A DNA stretch of 64,000 bases from Phlebotomus papatasi (taxonomy: Eukaryota; Arthropoda; Insecta; Diptera; Psychodidae), in the NCBI RefSeq assembly GCF_024763615.1, contig NW_026604871.1:41001-105000 (forward strand), read 5' to 3'. The notes beneath the pieces were generated by a model. It did not search any database. It saw only the letters and a program-made list of their open reading frames with translations, and was not told the origin of the DNA. Positions 1 to 11,423 of this stretch are shown piece after piece; the first letter of the stretch is position 1; each line of letters begins with the position of its first letter. A program made the position numbers and the translations under genes.

Positions 1-397
1 ATGATATTCCAACTTCAAAGATGTAATACAATTTCTACGATGTATTCCAACTTCTACGATGTAATACAATTTCTACGTTGTATTCCAAGTTCAAAATTGT
101 ATTACATAGCTATAAATGGGCCCTGAGAGATAGGGACCTCATACTTTACATCTATTTAGAGCCTCCTTCAAGCTTGAGATGTGCAAAATTTCACTTGGAA
201 ATGAGGAAAATTGGAAGAGAAATGCATACAAATGTCAGAAAATCTTTCAAGCCGATTATCTCGGAAACTATGAGAGATAAGGACCTCAAACTTTACATCT
301 ATTTAGAGCCTCCTTCAAGCTTGAGATGTGCAAAATTTCACTTGGAAATGAGGAAAATTGGAAGAGAAATGCATAAAATAAATGCATCTGGGAAAGA
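1..397 (+). repeat. Composite spacer, partial (left edge of window)
   Basis: The window opens inside a spacer. It shows the end of a GATGAT run, 38-bp repeat units built on TTGTATT and AATACAA, then a 147-bp direct repeat in two copies (the tract ACTTTACATCTATTTAGAGC recurs at 143 and 290). It ends where the first 93-bp monomer starts at AGATCTGGG. The open frame over the 147-bp repeat continues into the array and has no recognisable domain, so I do not call it a gene. Confidence 0.85.
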
Positions 398-1230
398 AGA
401 TCTGGGATTTCCTGGAGGAAGCTCCAGGAATCCTCTGACCACAGAAGGTATCTGAAGAGTCTTAGGCATAATATGCAAGAAGATCCCAAAAGATCTGGGA
501 TTTCTTGGAGGAAGCTCCAGGAATCCTCTGACCACATAAGGTATCTGAAGAGTCTTGGGCATAATATGCAAGAAAATCCCAAAGATCTGGGATTTCTTGG
601 AGGAAGCTCCAGGAATCCTCTGACCACAGAAGGTATCTGAAGAGTCTTGGGCATAATATGCAAGAAAATCCCAAAAGATCTGGGATTTCCTGGAGGAAGC
701 TCCAGGAATCCTCTGACCACGGAAGGTATCTGAAGAGTCTTGGGCATAATATGCAAGAAAATCCCAAAAGATCTGGGATTTCCTTGAGAAAGCTCCAGGA
801 ATCCTCTGACCACAGAAGGTACCTGAAGAGTCTTGGGCATAATATGCAAGAAAATCCCAAAAGATCTGGGATTTCCTGGAGGAAGCTCCAGGAATCCTCT
901 GACCACAGAAGGTATCTGAAGAGTCTTGGGCATAATATGCAAGAAAATCCCAAAAGATCTGGGATTTCCTTGAGAAAGCTCCAGGAATCCTCTGACCACA
1001 GAAGGTATCTGAAGAGTCTTGGGCATAATATGCAAGAAAATCTTAAAAGATCTGAGATTTCTTTTAGGAAGCTCCAGAAATCCTCTGACCACGGAAGGTA
1101 TCTGAAGAGTCTTGGGCATAATATGCAAGAAAAACCCAAAAGATCTGGGATTTCTTGGAGGAAGCTCCAGAAATCCTCTGACCACAGAAGGTATCTGAAG
1201 AGTCTTGGGCATAATATGCAAGAAAATCCC
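398..1230 (+). repeat. 93-bp satellite array, 9 monomers
   Basis: The tandem monomer is 93 bp. Each monomer carries a BglII site (AGATCT) inside an inverted repeat with arms AAATCCCA and TGGGATTT. Many also carry a second dyad with 9-nt arms TTCCTGGAG and CTCCAGGAA around a 4-nt loop. Variants differ at a few sites (TCTTGGAGG, CCTTGAGAA, CTTTTAGG; CAGGAA or CAGAAA; CACAGAA or CACGGAA). One early monomer lacks an A (CCCAAAGATC near 577-586). The array ends where CCCAAAAGATC is replaced by CCCAGAGGAGG. Confidence 0.95.
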
Positions 1231-1888
1231 AGAGGAGGTAGGGAATCCACTGACATGATATTTTGAAAGTTGTATTCCAACTTCTACGATGTAATACAAT
1301 TTCTACGTTGTATTCCAAGTTCAAAATTGTAATACAATTTCTACGTTGTATTCCAAGTTCAAAATTGTAATACAATTTCTGCGTTGTATTCCAACATCAA
1401 AATTGTAATACAATTTCTACGTTGGATTCCAACTTCCCCGCCACCCAATAGTGATAAGTGGTTGAAATGATCATGATGATTGATGATGATGATGATATTC
1501 CAACTTCAAAGATGTAATACAATTTCTACGATGTATTCCAACTTCTACGATGTAATACAATTTCTACGTTGTATTCCAAGTTCAAAATTGTATTACATAG
1601 CTATAAATGGGCCCTGAGAGATAGGGACCTCATACTTTACATCTATTTAGAGCCTCCTTCAAGCTTGAGATGTGCAAAATTTCACTTGGAAATGAGGAAA
1701 ATTGGAAGAGAAATGCATACAAATGTCAGAAAATCTTTCAAGCCGATTATCTCGGAAACTATGAGAGATAAGGACCTCAAACTTTACATCTATTTAGAGC
1801 CTCCTTCAAGCTTGAGATGTGCAAAATTTCACTTGGAAATGAGGAAAATTGGAAGAGAAATGCATAAAATAAATGCATCTGGGAAAGA
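1231..1888 (+). repeat. Composite spacer, 658-bp type
   Basis: In order: a short unique tract (GAGGAGGTAGGG to TTTTGAAAG), 38-bp palindromic repeats, a C-rich stretch and LINE-tail-like motif (AATAGTGATAAGTGG) from about 1436, a GATGAT microsatellite (here with a TGATCATG variant), more 38-bp repeats, then two 147-bp repeats leading into the next array. No gene is supported. Confidence 0.85.
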
Positions 1889-3837
1889 AGATCTGGGATT
1901 TCCTGGAGGAAGCTCCAGGAATCCTCTGACCACAGAAGGTATCTGAAGAGTCTTAGGCATAATATGCAAGAAGATCCCAAAAGATCTGGGATTTCTTGGA
2001 GGAAGCTCCAGGAATCCTCTGACCACATAAGGTATCTGAAGAGTCTTGGGCATAATATGCAAGAAAATCCCAAAGATCTGGGATTTCTTGGAGGAAGCTC
2101 CAGGAATCCTCTGACCACAGAAGGTATCTGAAGAGTCTTGGGCATAATATGCAAGAAAATCCCAAAAGATCTGGGATTTCCTTGAGAAAGCTCCAGGAAT
2201 CCTCTGACCACAGAAGGTATCTGAGGAGTCTTGGGCATAATATGCAAGAAAATCCCAAAAGATCTGGGATTTCTTGGAGGAAGCTCCAGGAATCCTCTGA
2301 CCACAGAAGGTATCTGAAGAGTCTTGGGCATAATATGCAAGAAAATCCCAAAAGATCTGGGATTTCCTGGAGGAAGCTCCAGGAATCCTCTGACCACAGA
2401 AGGTATCTGAAGAGTCTTGGGCATAATATGCAAGAAAATCCCAAAAGATCTGGGATTTCCTTGAGAAAGCTCCAGGAATCCTCTGACCACAGAAGGTATC
2501 TGAAGAGTCTTGGGCATAATATGCAAGAAAATCTTAAAAGATCTGAGATTTCTTTTAGGAAGCTCCAGAAATCCTCTGACCACGGAAGGTATCTGAAGAG
2601 TCTTGGGCATAATATGCAAGAAAATCCCAAAAGATCTGGGATTTCCTGGAGGAAGCTCCAGGAATCCTCTGACCACAGAAGGTATCTGAAGAGTCTTGGG
2701 CATAATATGCAAGAAAATCCCAAAAGATCTGGGATTCCTTGGAGGAAGCTCCATTAATCCTCTGACCACAGAAGGTATCTGAAGAGTCTTGGGCATAATA
2801 TGCAAGAAAATCCCAAAAGATCTGGGATTTCTTGGAGGAAGCTCCAGGAATCCTCTGACCACAGAAGGTATCTGAAGAGTCTTGGGCATAATATGCAAGA
2901 AAATCTTAAAATATCTGAGATTTCTTTTAGGAAGCTCCAGAAATCCTCTGACCACGGAAGGTATCTGAAGAGTCTTGGGCATAATATGCAAGAAAATCCC
3001 AAAAGATCTGGGACTTCCTGGAGAAAGCTTCAGGAATCCTCTGACCACAGAAGGTATCTGAAGAGTCTTGGGCATAATATGCAAGAAAATCCCAAAAGAT
3101 CTGGGATTTCTTGGAGGAAGCTCCAGGAATCCTCTGACCACAGAAGGTATCTGAAGAGTCTTGGGCATAATATGCAAGAAAATCCCAAAAGATCTGGGAT
3201 TTCCTTGAGAAAGCTCCAGGAATCCTCTGACCACAGAAGGTATCTGAAGAGTCTTGGGCATAATATGCAAGAAAATCCCAAAAGATCTGGGATTTCCTGG
3301 AGAAAGCTCCAGGAATCCTCTGACCACAGAAGGTATCTGAAGAGTCTTGGGCATAATATGCAAGAAAATCCCAAAAGATCTGGGATTTCTTGGAAGAAGC
3401 TCCAGAAATCCTCTGACCACGGAAGGTATCTGAAGAGTCTTGGGCATAATATGCAAGAAAATCCCAAAAGATCTGGGATTTCTTGGAGGAAGCTCCAGAA
3501 ATCCTCTGACCACGGAAGGTATCTGAAGAGTCTTGGGCATAATATGCAAGAAAATCCCAAAAGATCTGGGATTTCCTGGAGAAAGCTCCAGAAATCCTCT
3601 GATCACAGAAGGTATCTGAAGAGTCTTGGGCATAATATGCAAGAAAATCCCAAAAGATCTGGGATTTCTTGGAGGAAGCTCCAGAAATCCTCTGACCACG
3701 GAAGGTATCTGAAGAGTCTTGGGCATAATATGCAAGAAAATCCCAAAAGATCTGGGATTTCTTGGAGGAAGCTCCAGAAATCCTCTGACCACAGAAGGTA
3801 TCTGAAGAGTCTTGGGCATAATATGCAAGAAAATCCC
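1889..3837 (+). repeat. 93-bp satellite array, 21 monomers
   Basis: Same monomer as the preceding array, no frame-changing indels after the first few units. It contains the diagnostic variant CTCCATTAATCC near 2750, which puts TAA in the open plus frame, and two AAAATCTTAAAA variants near 2530 and 2900. Both recur at +9535 and +19070. Confidence 0.95.
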
Positions 3838-5092
3838 AGAGGAGGTAGGGAATCCACTGACATGATATTTTGAAAGTTGTATTCCAACTTCTACGATGTA
3901 ATACAATTTCTACGTTGTATTCCAAGTTCAAAATTGTAATACAATTTCTACGTTGTATTCCAAGTTCAAAATTGTAATACAATTTCTACGTTGTATTCCA
4001 ACATCAAAATTGTAATACAATTTCTACGTTGTATTCCAACTTCCCCGCCACCCCAATAGTGATAAGCGGTAGGAAACGATGATGATGATTAATGATGATG
4101 ATGATATTCCAACTTCAAAGATGTAATACAATTTCTTCGTTGTATTCCAAGTTCAAAATTGTAATACAATTTCTACGTTGTATTCCAACTTCAAAATTGT
4201 ATTACAATTTCTACGTTGGATTCCAACTTCCCCGCCCCCCAATAGTGATAAGTGGTTGAAATGATGATGATGATTGATGATGATGATGATATTCCAACTT
4301 CAAAGATGTAATACAATTTCTACGATGTATTCCAACTTCTACGATGTAATACAATTTCTACGTTGTATTCCAAGTTCAAAATTGTAATACAATTTCTACG
4401 TTGTATTCCAACATCAAAATTGTAATACAATTTCTACGTTGTATTCCAACTTCCCCGCCACCCCAATAGTGATAAGCGGTAGGAAACGATGATGATGATT
4501 AATGATGATGATGATATTCCAACTTCAAAGATGTAATACAATTTCTTCGTTGTATTCCAAGTTCAAAATTGTAATACAATTTCTACGTTGTATTCCAACT
4601 TCAAAATTGTATTACAATTTCTACGTTGGATTCCAACTTCCCCGCCCCCCAATAGTGATAAGTGGTTGAAATGATGATGATGATTGATGATGATGATGAT
4701 ATTCCAACTTCAAAGATGTAATACAATTTCTACGATGTATTCCAACTTCTACGATGTAATACAATTTCTACGTTGTATTCCAAGTTCAAAATTGTATTAC
4801 ATAGCTATAAATGGGCCCTGAGAGATAGGGACCTCAAACTTTACATCTATTTAGAGCCTCCTTCAAGCTTGAGATGTGCAAAATTTCACTTGGAAATGAG
4901 GAAAATTGGGCGAGAAATGCATACAAGTGTCAGAAAATCTTTCAAGTCGATTATCTCGGAAACTATGAGAGATAAGGACCTCAAACTTTACATCTATTTA
5001 GAGACTCCTTCAAACTTGAGATGTGCAAAATTTCACTTGGAAATGAGGAAAATTGGAAGAGAAATGCATAAAATAAATGCATCTGGGAAAGA
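3838..5092 (+). repeat. Composite spacer, 1255-bp type with 410-bp tandem duplication
   Basis: Longer spacer containing a 410-bp unit in tandem: CCCCGCCACCCC at 4043 and 4453, CCCCGCCCCCC at 4230 and 4640. Each 410-bp unit has two LINE-tail-like motifs with GATGAT runs, set between 38-bp palindromic repeats. It ends with two 147-bp repeats. No gene seen. Confidence 0.85.
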
Positions 5093-8000
5093 AGATCTGG
5101 GATTTCCTGGAGGAAGCTCCAGGAATCCTCTGACCACAGAAGGTATCTGAAGAGTCTTAGGCATAATATGCAAGAAGATCCCAAAAGATCTGGGATTTCT
5201 TGGAGGAAGCTCCAGGAATCCTCTGACCACAGAAGGTATCTGAAGAGTCTTGGGCATAATATGCAAGAAAATCCCAAAAGATCTGGGATTTCTTGGAGGA
5301 AGCTCCAGGAATCCTCTGACCACAGAAGGTATCTGAAGAGTCTTGGGCATAATATGCAAGAAAATCCCAAAAGATCTGGGATTTCCTTGAGGAAGCTCCA
5401 GGAATCCTCTGACCACAGAAGGTATCTGAAGAGTCTTGGGCATAATATGCAAGAAAATCCCAAAAGATCTGGGATTTCCTTGAGAAAGCTCCAGGAATCC
5501 TCTGACCACAGAAGGTATCTGAAGAGTCTTGGGCATAATATGCAAGAAAATCCCAAAAGATCTGGGATTTCCTGGAGGAAGCTCCAGGAATCCTCTGACC
5601 ACAGAAGGTATCTGAAGAGTCTTGGGCATAATATGCAAGAAAATCCCAAAAGATCTGGGATTTCCTTGAGAAAGCTCCAGGAATCCTCTGACCACAGAAG
5701 GTATCTGAAGAGTCTTGGGCATAATATGCAAGAAAATCCCAAAAGATCTGGGATTTCTTGGAGGAAGCTCCAGGAATCCTCTGACCACAGAAGGTATCTG
5801 AAGAGTCTTGGGCATAATATGCAAGAAAATCCCAAAAGATCTGGGATTTCCTGGAGGAAGCTCCAGGAATCCTCTGACCACAGAAGGTATCTGAAGAGTC
5901 TTGGGCATAATATGCAAGAAAATCCCAAAAGATCTGGGATTTCCTTGAGAAAGCTCCAGGAATCCTCTGACCACAGAAGGTATCTGAAGAGTCTTGGGCA
6001 TAATATGCAAGAAAATCCCAAAAGATCTGGGATTTCCTGGAGGAAGCTCCAGGAATCCTCTGACCACAGAAGGTATCTGAAGAGTCTTGGGCATAATATG
6101 CAAGAAAATCCCAAAAGATCTGGGATTTCTTGGAGGAAGCTCCATTAATCCTCTGACCACAGAAGGTATCTGAAGAGTCTTGGGCATAATATGCAAGAAA
6201 ATCCCAAAAGATCTGGGATTTCTTGGAGGAAGCTCCAGGAATCCTCTGACCACAGAAGGTATCTGAAGAGTCTTGGGCATAATATGCAAGAAAATCCCAA
6301 AAGATCTGGGATTTCCTGGAGAAAGCTCCAGGAATCCTCTGACCACAGAAGGTATCTGAAGAGTCTTGGGCATAATATGCAAGAAAATCTTAAAAGATCT
6401 GAGATTTCTTTTAGGAAGCTCCAGAAATCCTCTGACCACGGAAGGTATCTGAAGAGTCTTGGGCATAATATGCAAGAAAATCCCAAAAGATCTGGGATTT
6501 CTTGGAGGAAGCTCCAGGAATCCTCTGACCACAGAAGGTATCTGAAGAGTCTTGGGCATAATATGCAAGAAAATCCCAAAAGATCTGGGATTTCCTTGAG
6601 AAAGCTCCAGGAATCCTCTGACCACAGAAGGTATCTGAAGAGTCTTGGGCATAATATGCAAGAAAATCCCAAAAGATCTGGGATTTCTTGGAGAAAGCTC
6701 CAGGAATCCTCTGACCACAGAAGGTATCTGAAGAGTCTTGGGCATAATATGCAAGAAAATCCCAAAAGATTTGGGATTTCTTGGAGGAAGCTCCAGAAAT
6801 CCTCTGACCACGGAAGGTATCTGAAGAGTCTTGGGCATAATATGCAAGAAAATCCCAAAAGATCTGGGATTTCTTGGAGGAAGCTCCATTAATCCTCTGA
6901 CCACGGAAGGTATCTGAAGAGTCTTGGGCATAATATGCAAGAAAATCCCAAAAGATCTGGGATTTCCTGGAGAAGGCTCCAGGAATCCTCTGACCACAGA
7001 AGGTATCTGAAGAGTCTTGGGCATAATATGCAAGAAAATCCCAAAAGATCTGGGATTTCTTGGAGGAAGCTCCAGAAATCCTCTGACCACGGAAGGTATC
7101 TGAAGAGTCTTGGGCATAATATGCAAGAAAATCCCAAAAGATCTGGGATTTCCTGGAGAAAGCTCCAGGAATCCTCTGACCACAGAAGGTATCTGAAGAG
7201 TCTTGGACATAATATGCAAGAAAATCCCAAAAGATCTGGGATTTCTTGGAAGAAGCTCCAGAAATCCTCTGACCACGGAAGGCATCTGAAGAGTCTTGGG
7301 CATAATATGCAAGAAAATCCCAAAAGATCTGGGATTTCTTGGAGGAAGCTCCAGAAATCCTCTGACCACGGAAGGTATCTGAAGAGTCTTGGGCATAATA
7401 TGCAAGAAAATCCCAAAAGATCTGGGATTTCCTGGAGAAAGCTCCAGGAATCCTCTGACCACAGAAGGTATCTGAAGAGTCTTGGGCATAATATGCAAGA
7501 AAATCCCAAAAGATCTGGGATTTCTTGGAGGAAGCTCCAGAAATCCTCTGACCACGGAAGGTATCTGAAGAGTCTTGGGCATAATATGCAAGAAAATCCC
7601 AAAAGATCTGGGATTTCCTGGAGAAAGCTCCAGGAATCCTCTGACCACAGAAGGTATATGAAGAGTCTTGGGCATAATATGCAAGAAAATCCCAAAAGAT
7701 CTGGGATTTCTTGGAAGAAGCTCCAGAAATCCTCTGACCACGGAAGGTATCTGAAGAGTCTTGGGCATAATATGCAAGAAAATCCCAAAAGATCTGGGAT
7801 TTCTTGGAGGAAGCTCCAGAAATCCTCTGACCACAGAAGGTATCTGAAGAGTCTTGGGCATAATATGCAAGAAAATCCCAAAAGATCTGGGATTTCCTGG
7901 AGAAAGCTCCAGGAATCCTCTGACCACAGAAGGTATCTGAAGAGTCTTGGGCATAATATGCAAGAAAATCCCAAAAGATCTGGGATTTCTTGGAGGAAGC

Positions 8001-9274
8001 TCCAGGAATCCTCTGACCACAGAAGGTATCTGAAGAGTCTTGGGCATAATATGCAAGAAAATCCCAAAAGATCTGGGATTTCCTGGAGAAAGCTCCAGGA
8101 ATCCTCTGACCACGGAAGGTATCTGAAGAGTCTTGGGCATAATATGCAAGAAAATCCCAAAAGATCTGGGATTTCTTGGAGGAAGCTCCAGGAATCCTCT
8201 GACCACAGAAGGTATCTTAAGAGTCTTGGGCATAATATGCAAGAAAATCCCAAAAGATCTGGGATTTCCTGGAGGAAGCTCCAGGAATCCTCTGACCACG
8301 GAAGGTATCTGAAGAGTCTTGGGCATAATATGCAAGAAAATCCCAAAAGATCTGGGATTTCTTGGAGGAAGCTCCAGGAATCCTCTGACCACAGAAGGTA
8401 TCTGAAGAGTCTTGGGCATAATATGCAAGAAAATCCCAAAAGATCTGGGATTTCCTTGAGAAAGCTCCAGGAATCCTCTGACCACAGAAGGTATCTGAAG
8501 AGTCTTGGGCATAATATGCAAGAAAATCCCAAAAGATCTGGGATTTCTTGGAGGAAGCTCCAGGAATCCTCTGACCACAGAAGGTATCTGAAGAGTCTTG
8601 GGCATAATATGCAAGAAAATCCCAAAAGATCTGGGATTTCCTTGAGGAAGCTCCAGGAATCCTCTGACCACAGAAGGTATATGAAGAGTCTTGGGCATAA
8701 TATGCAAGAAAATCCCAAAAGATCTGGGATTTCCTTGAGAAAGCTCCAGGAATCCTCTGACCACAGAAGGTATCTGAAGAGTCTTGGGCATAATATGCAA
8801 GAAAATCCCAAAAGATCTGGGATTTCCTGGAGGAAGCTCCAGGAATCCTCTGACCACAGAAGGTATCTGAAGAGTCTTGGGCATAATATGCAAGAAAATC
8901 CCAAAAGATCTGGGATTTCCTTGAGAAAGCTCCAGGAATCCTCTGACCACAGAAGGTATCTGAAGAGTCTTGGGCATAATATGCAAGAAAATCCCAAAAG
9001 ATCTGGGATTTCTTGGAGGAAGCTCCAGGAATCCTCTGACCACAGAAGGTATCTGAAGAGTCTTGGGCATAATATGCAAGAAAATCCCAAAAGATCTGGG
9101 ATTTCCTGGAGGAAGCTCCAGGAATCCTCTGACCACAGAAGGTATCTGAAGAGTCTTGGGCATAATATGCAAGAAAATCCCAAAAGATCTGGGATTTCCT
9201 TGAGAAAGCTCCAGAAATCCTCTGACCACAGAAGGTATCTGAAGAGTCTTGGGCATAATATGCAAGAAAATCCC
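5093..9274 (+). repeat. 93-bp satellite array, 45 monomers
   Basis: Largest array of the 9535-bp unit. CTCCATTAATCC stop variants occur near 6143 and 6888. Other useful markers are CACGGAAGGCATCTG near 7275, GGTATATGAAG near 7654 and 8676, and GGTATCTTAAG near 8213. The array is free of indels. Confidence 0.95.
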
Positions 9275-9932
9275 AGAGGAGGTAGGGAATCCACTGACAT
9301 GATATTTTGAAAGTTGTATTCCAACTTCTACGATGTAATACAATTTCTACGTTGTATTCCAAGTTCAAAATTGTAATACAATTTCTACGTTGTATTCCAA
9401 GTTCAAAATTGTAATACAATTTCTGCGTTGTATTCCAACATCAAAATTGTAATACAATTTCTACGTTGGATTCCAACTTCCCCGCCCCCCAATAGTGATA
9501 AGTGGTTGAAATGATGATGATGATTGATGATGATGATGATATTCCAACTTCAAAGATGTAATACAATTTCTACGATGTATTCCAACTTCTACGATGTAAT
9601 ACAATTTCTACGTTGTATTCCAAGTTCAAAATTGTATTACATAGCTATAAATGGGCCCTGAGAGATAGGGACCTCATACTTTACATCTATTTAGAGCCTC
9701 CTTCAAGCTTGAGATGTGCAAAATTTCACTTGGAAATGAGGAAAATTGGAAGAGAAATGCATACAAATGTCAGAAAATCTTTCAAGCCGATTATCTCGGA
9801 AACTATGAGAGATAAGGACCTCAAACTTTACATCTATTTAGAGCCTCCTTCAAGCTTGAGATGTGCAAAATTTCACTTGGAAATGAGGAAAATTGGAAGA
9901 GAAATGCATAAAATAAATGCATCTGGGAAAGA
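9275..9932 (+). repeat. Composite spacer, 658-bp type
   Basis: Same plan as the spacer at 1231-1888. It differs in the C-rich stretch (CCGCCCCCC rather than CCGCCACCC) and has an uninterrupted GATGATGATG run instead of the TGATCATG variant. Confidence 0.85.
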
Positions 9933-10765
9933 AGATCTGGGATTTCCTGGAGGAAGCTCCAGGAATCCTCTGACCACAGAAGGTATCTGAAGAGTCTTAG
10001 GCATAATATGCAAGAAGATCCCAAAAGATCTGGGATTTCTTGGAGGAAGCTCCAGGAATCCTCTGACCACATAAGGTATCTGAAGAGTCTTGGGCATAAT
10101 ATGCAAGAAAATCCCAAAGATCTGGGATTTCTTGGAGGAAGCTCCAGGAATCCTCTGACCACAGAAGGTATCTGAAGAGTCTTGGGCATAATATGCAAGA
10201 AAATCCCAAAAGATCTGGGATTTCCTGGAGGAAGCTCCAGGAATCCTCTGACCACGGAAGGTATCTGAAGAGTCTTGGGCATAATATGCAAGAAAATCCC
10301 AAAAGATCTGGGATTTCCTTGAGAAAGCTCCAGGAATCCTCTGACCACAGAAGGTACCTGAAGAGTCTTGGGCATAATATGCAAGAAAATCCCAAAAGAT
10401 CTGGGATTTCCTGGAGGAAGCTCCAGGAATCCTCTGACCACAGAAGGTATCTGAAGAGTCTTGGGCATAATATGCAAGAAAATCCCAAAAGATCTGGGAT
10501 TTCCTTGAGAAAGCTCCAGGAATCCTCTGACCACAGAAGGTATCTGAAGAGTCTTGGGCATAATATGCAAGAAAATCTTAAAAGATCTGAGATTTCTTTT
10601 AGGAAGCTCCAGAAATCCTCTGACCACGGAAGGTATCTGAAGAGTCTTGGGCATAATATGCAAGAAAAACCCAAAAGATCTGGGATTTCTTGGAGGAAGC
10701 TCCAGAAATCCTCTGACCACAGAAGGTATCTGAAGAGTCTTGGGCATAATATGCAAGAAAATCCC
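9933..10765 (+). repeat. 93-bp satellite array, 9 monomers (copy 2)
   Basis: Counterpart of 398-1230, including the monomer with one A missing and the AAAAACCC variant of the penultimate monomer (near 10670). Confidence 0.95.
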
Positions 10766-11423
10766 AGAGGAGGTAGGGAATCCACTGACATGATATTTTG
10801 AAAGTTGTATTCCAACTTCTACGATGTAATACAATTTCTACGTTGTATTCCAAGTTCAAAATTGTAATACAATTTCTACGTTGTATTCCAAGTTCAAAAT
10901 TGTAATACAATTTCTGCGTTGTATTCCAACATCAAAATTGTAATACAATTTCTACGTTGGATTCCAACTTCCCCGCCACCCAATAGTGATAAGTGGTTGA
11001 AATGATCATGATGATTGATGATGATGATGATATTCCAACTTCAAAGATGTAATACAATTTCTACGATGTATTCCAACTTCTACGATGTAATACAATTTCT
11101 ACGTTGTATTCCAAGTTCAAAATTGTATTACATAGCTATAAATGGGCCCTGAGAGATAGGGACCTCATACTTTACATCTATTTAGAGCCTCCTTCAAGCT
11201 TGAGATGTGCAAAATTTCACTTGGAAATGAGGAAAATTGGAAGAGAAATGCATACAAATGTCAGAAAATCTTTCAAGCCGATTATCTCGGAAACTATGAG
11301 AGATAAGGACCTCAAACTTTACATCTATTTAGAGCCTCCTTCAAGCTTGAGATGTGCAAAATTTCACTTGGAAATGAGGAAAATTGGAAGAGAAATGCAT
11401 AAAATAAATGCATCTGGGAAAGA
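10766..11423 (+). repeat. Composite spacer (copy 2)
   Basis: Counterpart of 1231-1888, including the TGATCATG microsatellite variant. Confidence 0.85.

Larger units (their letters stand above)
398..9932 (+). repeat. 9535-bp higher-order repeat, copy 1
   Basis: This unit runs from the start of the 9-monomer array to the end of the spacer after the 45-monomer array. Its internal order is array (9), spacer 658 bp, array (21), spacer 1255 bp, array (45), spacer 658 bp. Every landmark I compared recurs exactly 9535 bp downstream. The one difference I noticed is A at 9215 against G at 18750. This level of identity means a very recent duplication, ongoing homogenisation, or an assembly duplication. 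Confidence 0.9.

Noticed and set aside
78..455. 125-codon frame over the 147-bp spacer repeat, recurring in each spacer
   Set aside because: It is a repeat translation running straight into the satellite. Copy-number changes are in-frame only because 147 is divisible by three. No recognisable protein family.
1231..1888. CRISPR-like array of 38-bp repeats
   Set aside because: Units abut or contain only other repeats; there are no unique spacers and no cas genes, and the context is eukaryotic.
5033..9343. Long open frames over the left arrays (for example 1436 codons)
   Set aside because: Same cause: translated satellite monomers of 31 residues, with ends in spacer sequence and no start context or domain.
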